From Streptomyces sp. NRRL S-350 (GTDB lineage: Bacteria > Actinomycetota > Actinomycetes > Streptomycetales > Streptomycetaceae): a stretch of 64,000 nucleotides of DNA. Where the stretch lies: NCBI RefSeq assembly GCF_000719705.1, contig NZ_JOHO01000003.1:124001-188000 (forward strand). The letters run 5' to 3'. Shown here in pieces: positions 15,317 through 23,672 of the stretch. Each line of letters starts with the position of its first letter. The first letter of the stretch is position 1. The position numbers and the translations under genes were made by a program. The notes beneath the pieces are model-generated. The model did not search any database and was not told where the DNA came from. It saw only the letters and a program-made list of their open reading frames with translations.

Positions 15317-16212
15317 TGAGTACGGCTGCTGTCGAAACCCCCGGGCGCACGAAGGCGTTCCTGCGCCTGGTGATGATCGAGCACTCGGTCTTCGCCCTCC
15401 CCTTCGCGTACATCGCCGCGCTGACGGCGATGTTCCTCGCCGACGAGCGGGTGCACTGGGGCGAGCTGTTCGTCGTCACGGTGTGCATGGTCGGGCTGCG
15501 GACCTTCGCCATGGCCGCGAACCGGATCATCGACCGCGAGATCGACGCCCGCAACCCGCGCACGGCGTCGCGCGAACTCGTCACCGGCGCGGTGTCGTTG
15601 AAGACCGCGTACGTCGGGTCCGCGGTCGCCCTGGTGGTCTTCCTCGGCGCGGCGGCGATGCTCAACCCGCTCTGCCTGGCGCTCGCGCCGGTGGCCGTGG
15701 TGCCGATGGTGGTCTACCCGTACGGCAAGCGGTTCACGGACTTCCCGCAGGCGATCCTGGGCGTCGCCCAGGCGATGGGCCCGGTGGGCGCGTGGCTCGC
15801 GGTGACGGGCAGCTGGTCCTGGGACGCCGTCGTGCTCGGTGTCGCGGTCGGCATCTGGATCGGCGGCTTCGACCTGATCTACGCCTGCCAGGACGTCGAG
15901 TCCGACCGGGAGCACGGCGTCCGGTCCGTGCCCGCGCGGTTCGGCGTGCCGGCGGCGATTCGGGGCGCGCGCGCCTGCCACGTCCTCACGACGCTCCTGC
16001 TGGGCTGGTTCGGGCTCCGCACGGACGCCGGCGCGGCCTTCTGGGTCGGCCTCGTGGTCGTCGCGGGCGCCTTCGTCTACGAGCACACCATCGTCAGGCC
16101 GAACGACCTGTCGAGGCTCAACCGCGCCTTCTTCCAGACGAACAGCTTCGTGGGGATCTCGCTGTTCTTCTTCGCGCTCGTGGACCTGGTGGTCCGCGGC
16201 CTCGGAACCTGA
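15316..16212 (+). CDS. mqnP: UbiA-family prenyltransferase (MqnP)
   Basis: This 298-residue integral membrane prenyltransferase attaches a polyprenyl chain to the naphthoate ring in menaquinone synthesis. The first aspartate-rich site is NRIIDREIDARNPRT (NxxxDxxxD), binding Mg-pyrophosphate; the second is GGFDLIYACQDVESDREHG. About eight or nine membrane helices are visible. The start overlaps the mqnL stop by one base. In Streptomyces the flavin prenyltransferase gene normally follows closely; here seven unrelated leftward genes intervene between 16245 and 21335. Confidence 0.92.
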   Translation: MSTAAVETPGRTKAFLRLVMIEHSVFALPFAYIAALTAMFLADERVHWGELFVVTVCMVGLRTFAMAANRIIDREIDARNPRTASRELVTGAVSLKTAYVGSAVALVVFLGAAAMLNPLCLALAPVAVVPMVVYPYGKRFTDFPQAILGVAQAMGPVGAWLAVTGSWSWDAVVLGVAVGIWIGGFDLIYACQDVESDREHGVRSVPARFGVPAAIRGARACHVLTTLLLGWFGLRTDAGAAFWVGLVVVAGAFVYEHTIVRPNDLSRLNRAFFQTNSFVGISLFFFALVDLVVRGLGT

Positions 16213-16244
16213 TCCGGCAGGGCCGCCGAACCGGCGGCGGGCGG

Positions 16245-17039
16245 TCAGCGGAACAGCGCGGCATGGTCCGCGGCCCAGGCACGGAAGCTCCGGGCCGGGT
16301 GGCCGGTCAGGTCCTGGACCGTCGTGGTGGCCGGCTCCGGTGCGGCGATGCGGGCCTGGACGAGGTCCAGGATGCCGTCGACCGCCGCCGGGGGCCGGCC
16401 GGCCGCGCACAGGCGGCGGCGGGCGCTCTCGCGGGGGATCTCCTCCCACGTCACCCGCCGCCCGGCGGCCCGGCCGATGATGCCGACCTGCTCCGCCTGC
16501 GTCGGCGACTCCGGGCCGGTCAGCACGTACCGCGCACCGTCGTGGCCGTCCTCGACCAGGGCGCGGACGGCGACCGCCGCGACGTCCCGCTCGTCCACCG
16601 GGTTCAGCCGCGCCGCGCCGCCGTAGCCCCGCACGACGCCACCGCCGCGGATCTCCTCCGCCCACTGCAGCGCGGCGGCGAACCCGTGCGCCCGCAGCAC
16701 CGTGTGCCGGACCCCGCTCCCGGCGAGCATCGCCTCGATCTCGCCCTCCGGCGGGCCGGGGCGGGCCGATGCCAGGAACACCACCCGCCCGACCTCCCGG
16801 GCCAGCACGCCCACCGCCTCGGCGGCCCCCTCCGCGGTCGGGAACGGCCACCCCAGCAGCACCGCGCCGACGCCCTGCGCCGCCGCCTCCAGCGACTGGG
16901 GGTCGAGCAGTGCCCGCGGCGTCAGCGTCCGGGCCCGCACCCCGGTGGCCGCGAGCTGCAGCCCGACGTGTCGCCCGACCGTTCCGGAGGCGCCGACCGC
17001 CAGCACGGGCGCGACCTCGTCAACTCGCCTGTCTGTCAT
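16245..17039 (-). CDS. NmrA-like NAD(P)-binding oxidoreductase
   Basis: This protein of about 264 residues has an N-terminal Rossmann motif, VLAVGASGTVGRHVGLQLAATG, and is organised like the NmrA/HSCARG and NAD(P)H-binding atypical short-chain dehydrogenases that act as redox sensors or isomerase/reductases. It lacks a clear YxxxK catalytic pair, so a sensor role or unusual catalysis is possible. The segment LNPVDERDVAAVAVRALVED is typical of the family. It converges on mqnP with 32 bp between stops and stands alone. The substrate is not deducible. Confidence 0.78.
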   Translation of the reverse strand: MTDRRVDEVAPVLAVGASGTVGRHVGLQLAATGVRARTLTPRALLDPQSLEAAAQGVGAVLLGWPFPTAEGAAEAVGVLAREVGRVVFLASARPGPPEGEIEAMLAGSGVRHTVLRAHGFAAALQWAEEIRGGGVVRGYGGAARLNPVDERDVAAVAVRALVEDGHDGARYVLTGPESPTQAEQVGIIGRAAGRRVTWEEIPRESARRRLCAAGRPPAAVDGILDLVQARIAAPEPATTTVQDLTGHPARSFRAWAADHAALFR

Positions 17040-17203
17040 GTCTCGAACGTAATCGAGGAAGATGAGACGCCCAATGCGTGCGGGTCTAGGGTCCATGCGC
17101 CATCGTCTACCCGGCGCGCGCCAACTCCCGTGTGTCCCAGGGACCTTCGCGTGCCGTCCGGCGCCGGGGCGGGTTCGGGGAGCGGGCCGGAGGCCTGAAC
17201 GCC

Positions 17204-18202
17204 TCAGGCGATCCGGCGGATCCGGCGGACGGCGAGGAACAGCAGGAGCGCGGTGAGAGCGAGGAACAGGCCCGTCTCGATCGCCTGGAAGGTCCAGAAG
17301 CGGTCGGCCGGCTGGTACTCCTGCCAGTTGGTGTACGGGGCGGGGCCGAAGCCCTGCCCGGCGAGGTCGGCCGTGCACGTGGCGCTGCCCCCGCTGCCCG
17401 CACCGCCCGCCGGCCCGCAGCTGATCTGGGCGTCCGCCATGACCAGTTCCCCGAGGCCGTTGCGCAGCCCCTTGGCGTTGATCCAGTCCCCGGCGAAGCG
17501 GTTGGCCATCGCGGGGCTGTCGACCGCGTAGCTCAGCGTCTTGGCCGGCAGGAAGTGCGGTCGCGCCAGCAGTTCGACGGCGGCCCGGACGGCGAGGAAG
17601 GCGGCGAGTGAGATGCCCATCGAGGGCAGTACCTTCCGGCACAGCGTGCCGACGAAGATGCCGAGCGCCACCGCGAACAGGGTGTAGCCGATCGGCGCGG
17701 TGCCGTTGATGTCGAACACCAGGTAGCGGAACCGGCCCAGGCCGTCGTCGGCCAGCGGTGCGAACCACCAGGAGACGCCGAGTGCGTACACCACGGACAG
17801 GACCAGGGCGGTGCCGCCGACCAGGCCGAACTTGGTGGTGATCCAGCGGCGGCGGCTGATGCCCTGGGTCCAGACCATCCGGTGGGTGCCGTTCTCCACC
17901 TCCCGGGCGACCAGCGGGGCGCCGAAGAACAGGCCGACCAGCACCGGTAACAGGACGAACAGGATGGCGACGTAGGCCATCCCGCCGTACTGGTTGTCGA
18001 ACCGCTGGCTCAGCGCGTGGCAGTCGCCGCCGGTCACCAGCTCGGCGTGGCCGAGCCCGCGCAGGCAGGCGCCCAGGCCGGAGTCTTCGAAGGCCGAGCG
18101 CATCGACAGGCCGGTGGGGACCACCAGGGCGGCCAGCGCGGCCAGCGCGATCGCCGTCCACAGGGCCTGCTTGCGGTGTTGGCGCCAGGTCAGCCAGATC
18201 AC
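17204..18202 (-). CDS. ABC-2 type transporter permease
   Basis: This 332-residue membrane subunit starts MIWLTWRQHRKQALWTAIAL, with about six helices: a first helix after the basic start, a large external loop carrying Cys residues (residues about 40-65), then further helices with GLFFGAPLVAREVENGTHRMVWTQGISRRRW between two of them. That gating-helix-like segment is typical of ABC-2 exporters regulated by YtrA-type repressors. The start overlaps the upstream ATPase stop by 4 bases. It probably exports an antibiotic or peptide or acts in stress detoxification; the substrate is unknown. Confidence 0.85.
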   Translation of the reverse strand: MIWLTWRQHRKQALWTAIALAALAALVVPTGLSMRSAFEDSGLGACLRGLGHAELVTGGDCHALSQRFDNQYGGMAYVAILFVLLPVLVGLFFGAPLVAREVENGTHRMVWTQGISRRRWITTKFGLVGGTALVLSVVYALGVSWWFAPLADDGLGRFRYLVFDINGTAPIGYTLFAVALGIFVGTLCRKVLPSMGISLAAFLAVRAAVELLARPHFLPAKTLSYAVDSPAMANRFAGDWINAKGLRNGLGELVMADAQISCGPAGGAGSGGSATCTADLAGQGFGPAPYTNWQEYQPADRFWTFQAIETGLFLALTALLLFLAVRRIRRIA

Positions 18203-19095
18203 GCGGCCACCTCCGGGGCGGTGTCGTCGGCGGCGGCGTCGGCCGTGCCGAGGTAGCCGAGGGCGAGGTCTTCGAGGGTCACCTCGTGGACGGTCCAGAC
18301 GCTCTCGTCCACCGGCCCGTCGGTACGCACGAGCAGCGTCGACTGGCGTTCGGTGTGGCTGGCGCGGACGACCGCGGCCACCCCGGGGACGGCCTCCGTC
18401 CCGATTCGAGGCCCGACGATCGTGCAGTGTTCGGCGAGCAGTTCGTCGACCGGGCCGGTCAGCTGGACCCGCGCCGTCTGCAGCACGACCAGGTAGTCGC
18501 AGACCCGCTCAAGCTCGGCGAGCAGGTGGGAGGAGAGCAGCACGGTGGTGCCGCTCTCGGCGACGGCTCCCATCAGCTCCTGCATGAACGCGTGCCGGGC
18601 CAGCGGGTCGAGGGCGGCCACCGGTTCGTCGAGGAGCAGCAGTCGCGGCTGTTTCGCGAGTGCGAGTGCCAGTGCCACCTGGGCGCGTTGGCCGCCCGAC
18701 AGGGTGCCGACCGGCTTGTCGGTGGGGATGCCGAGCCGGTCGAGCCGGTCCTGGGCGGTGGTCCGGTCCCAGCGGCGGCGGTTGAGCTTGCCGCCCATGG
18801 TGATCAGCTCGGCGGCGGTGAAGTCCGGGTAGAGCGGGGTGTCCTGGGCGACGAAGCCGATCTCGGCCAGCGCCTCGGTGGTGCCGCGCGGATTCCGTCC
18901 GAACACCCGGACCTGTCCGGCGTCCGGTTCCAGCAGGCCGACGGCGAGGTGCAGCAGGGTGGACTTGCCCGCGCCGTTCGGGCCGACGAGTGCGGCGATC
19001 CGCCCGGCCGGCAGTCGAAGTGAACAGCCCTTGAGCGCCCATGACTTGCCGTATCTCTTGCCCAACTCTCGGGTCTCCAGCGCGACTTCCGTCAT
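18199..19095 (-). CDS. ABC transporter ATP-binding protein
   Basis: This 298-residue ATPase drives the adjacent permease. The Walker A sequence is LVGPNGAGKSTLLHL, the Q-loop is around GFVAQDTPLYPDF, the signature is LSGGQRAQVALALAL, Walker B is RLLLLDEPVAALDP and the switch histidine is in VLLSSHLL. A C-terminal extension of about 80 residues is typical of drug and peptide exporters of this class. It is the middle gene of a GntR-ATPase-permease operon, 54 bp after the regulator. Confidence 0.93.
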   Translation of the reverse strand: MTEVALETRELGKRYGKSWALKGCSLRLPAGRIAALVGPNGAGKSTLLHLAVGLLEPDAGQVRVFGRNPRGTTEALAEIGFVAQDTPLYPDFTAAELITMGGKLNRRRWDRTTAQDRLDRLGIPTDKPVGTLSGGQRAQVALALALAKQPRLLLLDEPVAALDPLARHAFMQELMGAVAESGTTVLLSSHLLAELERVCDYLVVLQTARVQLTGPVDELLAEHCTIVGPRIGTEAVPGVAAVVRASHTERQSTLLVRTDGPVDESVWTVHEVTLEDLALGYLGTADAAADDTAPEVAA

Positions 19096-19149
19096 GTCTT
19101 CCCCCTGGTGGTCTCGTGGGTGCCGGCCGGTGCGGGGCGCCCTGGCGGG

Positions 19150-19536
19150 TCACGGTCGGTGGAGCGTGGCCCGCACCGTGGTGTCGATCAGTGCGGCGAT
19201 GTCCTCGTGGGCGAGCCCGGCGGCCTCGGCCTTGCGCAGCCAGACCACCAGGTCCTCGCGCAGTTCGGCCTGGTTGGCCAGCGCGGGCCCGGCCAGCGTG
19301 CCGATCAGGAAGGTCCCGACGCCCGGCCGTCCTTCGGCCAGCCCCTCCAGCTCCAGTTCCCGGTAGGCCTTCAGGACCGTGTTGGGGTTGATCGCCAGGG
19401 CCCGTGCCACCTCGCGCACCTTGGGCAGTTGGTCGCCGGGCTGTGCCAGCCCGACTCGCAGTGCCTGTTTCACCTGCAGCACGAGCTGCATGTAGGTGGC
19501 CACCCGTGAGCGGCCGTCGAGGACGAACTCGATCAC
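19150..19536 (-). CDS. GntR-family repressor, YtrA subfamily
   Basis: This 128-residue regulator has the GntR winged helix-turn-helix (MQLVLQVKQALRVGLAQPGD, LPKVREVARALAINPNTVLK, then LEGLAEGRPGVGTFL) and only a short helical C-terminal domain of about 50 residues, the YtrA signature. YtrA repressors control ABC transporters in their own operon, exactly the layout here. A perfect inverted repeat immediately upstream (19547-19568) is the probable operator. Confidence 0.9.
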   Translation of the reverse strand: MIEFVLDGRSRVATYMQLVLQVKQALRVGLAQPGDQLPKVREVARALAINPNTVLKAYRELELEGLAEGRPGVGTFLIGTLAGPALANQAELREDLVVWLRKAEAAGLAHEDIAALIDTTVRATLHRP

Positions 19537-19546
19537 TGTTGTTCTC

Positions 19547-19568
19547 CTGTCTTATGACAGTAAGACAG
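19547..19568. promoter_or_regulatory. Probable YtrA-type operator
   Basis: Perfect inverted repeat CTGTCTTA-TGACAG-TAAGACAG with 8-bp arms, only 10 bp upstream of the GntR ATG. It overlaps the likely ribosome site or promoter, suiting autorepression of the transporter operon. Confidence 0.7.
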
Positions 19569-19790
19569 CATGGTGCCGTGGAGGTCAAGTGGTCAAGGAA
19601 GGAAGGGGGTTGCCCGAGGGTCGACCGACGCGGCGGCGCCCGCCGCGGACTTGGCGGCGTCGTCCGGACCGCTGTGGGCGAGCGTGCCGCCGTCCGGCTG
19701 TGCGGCGCGGGCGGGTAGAGCGTCTTCGCCGTCCCGGTCGGGCACCCGTTCTGCCTGATCGACTCCCCACGGGAGCCGGTTGACTGGTCG

Positions 19791-20507
19791 TCAGTCGAGC
19801 GTGAGGCGGTCGCCGACCCGGAGCCGGCCGGGGGCGGCGACCTCCGCGAGGGCGTCGAGGCGGCCGTCGTGGGCGTGCACGATGGCCTTGAGGATCTCGG
19901 GTGCGCGGGGCAGCCCCGGTTGTGGGGCGCCGGTCATCGCGCAGCGCTCGCTGGAGGTGACGAAGGCGAGGCGGGCGCTGTCGGGGGCCTCGCCGCGCGC
20001 CTGGCGGCCGAACCAGGTGTCCTCGACGAAGGGCGGGGTGCCGGGCGGGGTGCGCAGCACGAGGTTGGGGCGGAACCGGCGTTCGTCGACGGCGGTGAAG
20101 GGGGCGGTCTCGCGGACCCAGTCCAGGGTGGCGGTGGTGAGCACGCTGACCGGCCGTTGGTCGAAGTGCGAGACGGCGTCCTCGCGGGCGAGTTCGACGT
20201 CCTCGCGCTGGAGGTAGGCCCGCAGGAAGGCGGTCGGCCGGTCGACCGGCCGACCCAGCGGGTCGAACAGCTCGGGGCCGTCGATCCGGCGGCCGAGGCG
20301 GGCGGAGAGGCGGAGCAGGCCGTCCATCCGGCGGAAGCGGCGGGTGTTCTTGCCGGAGCCGAGTTTCCCGGCCGCGTCGCGGACGGCGTAGAGGCGGTCG
20401 CCGGCCAGGCCGCGCTCGTCCACCTCGACGGAGTCGAGCCGCTCGCCGCCGGTGGATTTCACGGGGTAGCGCCAGAGTCGCTCGATCACTCCGATGATCT
20501 CAGCCAT
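19791..20507 (-). CDS. MOSC domain protein
   Basis: This protein of about 238 residues has an N-terminal MOSC_N beta-barrel-like part (IERLWRYPVKSTGGERLDSVEVDERGLAGDR) and a C-terminal MOSC domain with the conserved cysteine in VTSSERCAMTGAPQPGLPR. MOSC proteins bind molybdenum cofactor or carry sulfur and often reduce N-hydroxylated compounds. ATG 20507 is preferred; the frame extends eight codons upstream to a weaker ATG. It stands alone between the transporter operon and the cyclase gene. Confidence 0.88.
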   Translation of the reverse strand: MAEIIGVIERLWRYPVKSTGGERLDSVEVDERGLAGDRLYAVRDAAGKLGSGKNTRRFRRMDGLLRLSARLGRRIDGPELFDPLGRPVDRPTAFLRAYLQREDVELAREDAVSHFDQRPVSVLTTATLDWVRETAPFTAVDERRFRPNLVLRTPPGTPPFVEDTWFGRQARGEAPDSARLAFVTSSERCAMTGAPQPGLPRAPEILKAIVHAHDGRLDALAEVAAPGRLRVGDRLTLD

Positions 20508-20582
20508 GGCCGGACAGCGTACTGGCGCCACCGGGGGATGGTCTAGACCAAGTGGCGTACGGGTGGGGCGGCGGGGGCGGGA

Positions 20583-21335
20583 TCAGCCCAGCCGGGCCAC
20601 CGCCCGCACCGGCGCGCCGTCCGCCGCCACCAGCCGCAGCGGGAACAACGAGACCTCCACCGGCCGGCCGGCGTCCTGGGCCGCCAGGAGCGCCCGCAGG
20701 TCGGTCAGGTTCTCGGCGATCACACCGCCGCCGGGCGCCCCCAGCAGCACCCGGTGCGCGGCGAGCGACGGCTCGTCGGCGGTGCCCTGGTCGTGCTCGT
20801 CGGTGAGGTCGGCGAGCAGCGCGGCCACCGTGGGGTCGCCCGGGCCGGGATCGGGGGTGGGATCGACGCTCAGCGCGTCCACCCCGACCGTCCGCACCCC
20901 GGCGGCGACGATCGCCTCGGCGGCCTCGCGGGTCAGGCTGGGGTGGGCGAGGTAGGCGTCGGTCCCCCAGTGCCGGGCCCAGCCGGTGGCCAGCAGCAGC
21001 ACGGTGCCCTCGCCGGAGTCCGCGGCCCGCTCCAGCGCCGGCGCCAGCAGCTCGGGGGTGACGGCCGCCCGGGGGGCCGCCCCGCGCAGGTCGGCGACGA
21101 CCGCCGGGCCGGTGAACCGCTCCAGCGGCAGCCCGTCCAGGGTCGGCCAGGTGACGTCCACGTGGTACGGCGCGTCCACGTGCGTCCCGGACTGCGAGCC
21201 GAGGTGCAGGGCCAGCACGTTCACCCCGGCGGTGGCGGTGGTGAGCGCGGGCTCCAGCAGGACGGCCGGATCGCCGGGGTAGACCGGCATCGCGGTGGTC
21301 ACCTGATGGGTGAGGTCGACGAGGGTCGCTGCCAT
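20583..21335 (-). CDS. Cyclase-family metal hydrolase (kynurenine formamidase-like)
   Basis: This protein of about 250 residues belongs to the cyclase/KynB family of metal-dependent hydrolases. The metal-binding motif HxGTHxDxPxH appears as GSQSGTHVDAPYHVD, and a conserved acidic/His patch lies in VGVDALSVDP and the GE/HR region near ADEPSLAAHRVLLGA. Family members hydrolyse N-formylkynurenine, arylformamides or cyclic amides; the true substrate is not evident. The start is ATG 21335 or ATG 21344, three codons upstream. It is divergent from mqnM across 66 bp. Confidence 0.85.
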   Translation of the reverse strand: MAATLVDLTHQVTTAMPVYPGDPAVLLEPALTTATAGVNVLALHLGSQSGTHVDAPYHVDVTWPTLDGLPLERFTGPAVVADLRGAAPRAAVTPELLAPALERAADSGEGTVLLLATGWARHWGTDAYLAHPSLTREAAEAIVAAGVRTVGVDALSVDPTPDPGPGDPTVAALLADLTDEHDQGTADEPSLAAHRVLLGAPGGGVIAENLTDLRALLAAQDAGRPVEVSLFPLRLVAADGAPVRAVARLG

Positions 21336-21401
21336 GCCCCCCATCCTTCCAGGGCGATCGCGGATGCGGCCCCGCCGGAGGAAGCCGGATAGAAATGCCC
21401 C

Positions 21402-22076
21402 ATGGGAACTGCGAAGCGTCAGCCGTGGGTGGTCGGGGTCTCGGGTGCGTCGGGGACGCCGTACGCGGCGTCGGTGATCCGGGCGCTGCTGGCCGCCGGT
21501 GAGGCGGTGGACCTGATCGTCAGCCGGGCGGCCCGGCTCACCATCCTGGACGAGACCGGCATCGCCTTCCGGGACGCCCACTGGCGCGCCGACCTGGGCT
21601 CCTGGCTGGGGAGCGACGACGGCCTGGACGACGTCCGCTACTGGCCCGCCGGGGACTTCGCGGCCGGCCCGTCCAGCGGCTCGTACCCCGCCAAGGGCAT
21701 GCTGGTGGTGCCCGCGACGACCGGGGCGGTGGCCGGGATCGCGCTCGGCCTCAGCAAGGACCTGCTGCAGCGGGCCGCCAGCGTCACCCTCAAGGAACGC
21801 CGTCCGCTCGTCGTGTGCGTGCGCGAGACGCCGCTCAACGGGGTGACGTTGAAGCACCTGGTGGAGCTCGACGCGCAGGGCGCGGTCGTGCTGCCCGCTT
21901 CGCCCGGTTTCTACGCCGGTGGTTCCACCGTGCGCGAACTCGTGGATTTCGTGGCCGGAAGGGTGCTGGATGCCGTTGACGTGCCGCATTCCCTGTACCT
22001 GCGCTGGGAAGGGGAGTTGGGGGCGGCGGCCCGCCGGCCGGGCGGCGGGCGCGGCGTTCCGGTTGAGGGGGAGTAA
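21402..22076 (+). CDS. mqnM: UbiX-family flavin prenyltransferase (MqnM)
   Basis: This 224-residue UbiX homologue prenylates reduced FMN to supply the cofactor of the UbiD-type decarboxylase MqnL. The FMN-binding start is VVGVSGASGTPYAASVIRAL, followed by the conserved SSGSYPAKGMLVVPATTGAVAGIA and the ERRPLVVCVRETPLN motif. The C-terminal basic/Gly-rich tail is dispensable-looking. It is followed by an Lrp-type gene, the dehydratase and mqnE in the same direction, so this is the second menaquinone transcription block. A similar enzyme could serve other UbiD proteins. Confidence 0.92.
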   Translation: MGTAKRQPWVVGVSGASGTPYAASVIRALLAAGEAVDLIVSRAARLTILDETGIAFRDAHWRADLGSWLGSDDGLDDVRYWPAGDFAAGPSSGSYPAKGMLVVPATTGAVAGIALGLSKDLLQRAASVTLKERRPLVVCVRETPLNGVTLKHLVELDAQGAVVLPASPGFYAGGSTVRELVDFVAGRVLDAVDVPHSLYLRWEGELGAAARRPGGGRGVPVEGE

Positions 22077-22195
22077 GGAGCGCGAGGGCGGGAGAGTATC
22101 TTCTCTGCGATATCCGGGTCGGTCGGCGCACGGCGCCTTTGAATCCGGATAATGATCTGTGGGTCTGGCGAGGTTCGGAAGGACGCGGACGGTAT

Positions 22196-22654
22196 ATGGA
22201 CACGGTGGACAGACAGCTCATCCAGGCGCTCCGGGAGAACGGCCGTGCGTCCTACGCCGAGCTGGGCCGATTGGTCGGACTCTCCGGCCCGAGCGTCACG
22301 GACCGGATCAACCGCCTGGAACAGGCCGGAGTGATCACCGGCTACCGCGCGACGGTCAACCCGGCCTCGCTCGGCTTCGGCGTCACGGCCCTGATCGGCC
22401 TTCAACTCACGGACGCGGCGGACCACGAGGACGTCGCGTTCCGGCTGAAGGACCTCAACGAGGTCGAGGACTGCTGGTTCATCGCCGGTGACGACTCGTA
22501 CATGCTCAAGGTCCGGGTGGCCGACGTGGCGGGCCTGGAATCGGTGGTCAAGCGGATCTCGGGCACGAAGGGCGTGGCCCGCACCCGTACCACCGTCGTA
22601 CTCTCCACGAAGTGGGAGAACCGGGTGAGCGAACTCCCTCCCGAAGGAGAGTGA
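22196..22654 (+). CDS. Lrp/AsnC-family transcriptional regulator
   Basis: This regulator of about 152 residues has an N-terminal helix-turn-helix (VDRQLIQALRENGRASYAEL, GRLVGLSGPSVTDRINRLEQ) and a C-terminal RAM/AsnC effector-binding ferredoxin-like domain (about residues 65-145). Lrp-type proteins form octamers that sense amino acids; here the next gene encodes a threonine dehydratase-like enzyme 3 bp downstream, so an amino acid is a plausible effector. I start at ATG 22196 rather than ATG 22139, because the added residues do not resemble the family N-terminus. Confidence 0.9.
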   Translation: MDTVDRQLIQALRENGRASYAELGRLVGLSGPSVTDRINRLEQAGVITGYRATVNPASLGFGVTALIGLQLTDAADHEDVAFRLKDLNEVEDCWFIAGDDSYMLKVRVADVAGLESVVKRISGTKGVARTRTTVVLSTKWENRVSELPPEGE

Positions 22655-22657
22655 CGT

Positions 22658-23620
22658 ATGGCACTGGTCGGTCTGGAGGAGCTGCGAGCCGCTCGGCAGC
22701 GGATCGCGGGGGTCGCCGTGCGGACCCCGCTGGTCCCTGCCCCCTGGGCGGCCGAGGGGGAGCGGCAGCTCTGGCTCAAGCCCGAGAACCTCCAGCCGAC
22801 CGGGGCCTTCAAGACCCGCGGCGCCTACAACCGGCTGGCCGCGCTCACCGCGGACGAGCGGGCCCGCGGCGTGGTCGCCCAGTCCAGCGGCAACCACGCG
22901 CAGGCCGTGGCGTACGCGGCCCGGATCCTCGGCATCAAGGCCGTGATCGTGATGCCGGACACCTCGCCGGCCGTGAAGGTGGCGGCCACCCGGGCGTTCG
23001 GCGCCGAGGTGCTGCTGGTGTCCCCGGCGGAGCGGGACGCCCTGCCCGGCGAGCTGGCCGAGAAGCACGGCTACGTCTGGGTGCCGCCGTACGACGACCC
23101 GTTCGTCATCGCGGGCCAGGGCACGGTCGGCCTGGAGATCGCCGAGGACGCCCCGGCCGAACTGGACACCGTCCTGGTGCCGGTCAGCGGCGGCGGCCTG
23201 ATCGGCGGGACGGCGGCCGCCCTCAAGCTCACCCGCCCGGGCATCCGGGTGATCGGCGTGGAGCCTGAGCTGGCCGCCGACGCACAGGCCGGGCTGCGGG
23301 CGGGGCGCCGGGTGGAGTGGCCGGTCGCCGACACCTACCGCACCATCGCGGACGGCCTGCGCACCCCGGCCGTCGGCGTGCTGCCCTACGAGCACATCAC
23401 CGCCTACGTGGACGACATCGTCACCGTCACCGAGGACGAGATCCGCGCCACCGTCGCCCTGCTGGCCCGCCGCGGCCGGCTGGTCGCCGAGCCGTCCGGC
23501 GCGGTCGCCCCGGCCGCCTACTTCCACCGCGCCGCCGAGACCGGGGGCCAGGCGGTGGCGGCCGTGGTCAGCGGGGGGAACATCGAACCCGCACTGCTCG
23601 CAGAGCTGCTCTCGGCATAG
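22658..23620 (+). CDS. Threonine dehydratase-like PLP enzyme (no ACT domain)
   Basis: This 320-residue fold-type II PLP enzyme fits threonine/serine ammonia-lyase or serine racemase-like proteins. The lysine that binds PLP is Lys52 in [17 protein letters not shown]; the phosphate loop is [14 protein letters not shown] and the substrate loop [10 protein letters not shown]. It has no C-terminal regulatory ACT domain, so it is not feedback-inhibited in the way biosynthetic IlvA is, and a catabolic role is likelier. It is coupled to the Lrp-like gene just upstream, which probably controls it. Confidence 0.9.
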   Translation: MALVGLEELRAARQRIAGVAVRTPLVPAPWAAEGERQLWLKPENLQPTGAFKTRGAYNRLAALTADERARGVVAQSSGNHAQAVAYAARILGIKAVIVMPDTSPAVKVAATRAFGAEVLLVSPAERDALPGELAEKHGYVWVPPYDDPFVIAGQGTVGLEIAEDAPAELDTVLVPVSGGGLIGGTAAALKLTRPGIRVIGVEPELAADAQAGLRAGRRVEWPVADTYRTIADGLRTPAVGVLPYEHITAYVDDIVTVTEDEIRATVALLARRGRLVAEPSGAVAPAAYFHRAAETGGQAVAAVVSGGNIEPALLAELLSA

Positions 23621-23672
23621 GCGTACGCTCGTTCCGGCAACGAACCGAACGTCGGAGGAGGCGGGGCACCGC

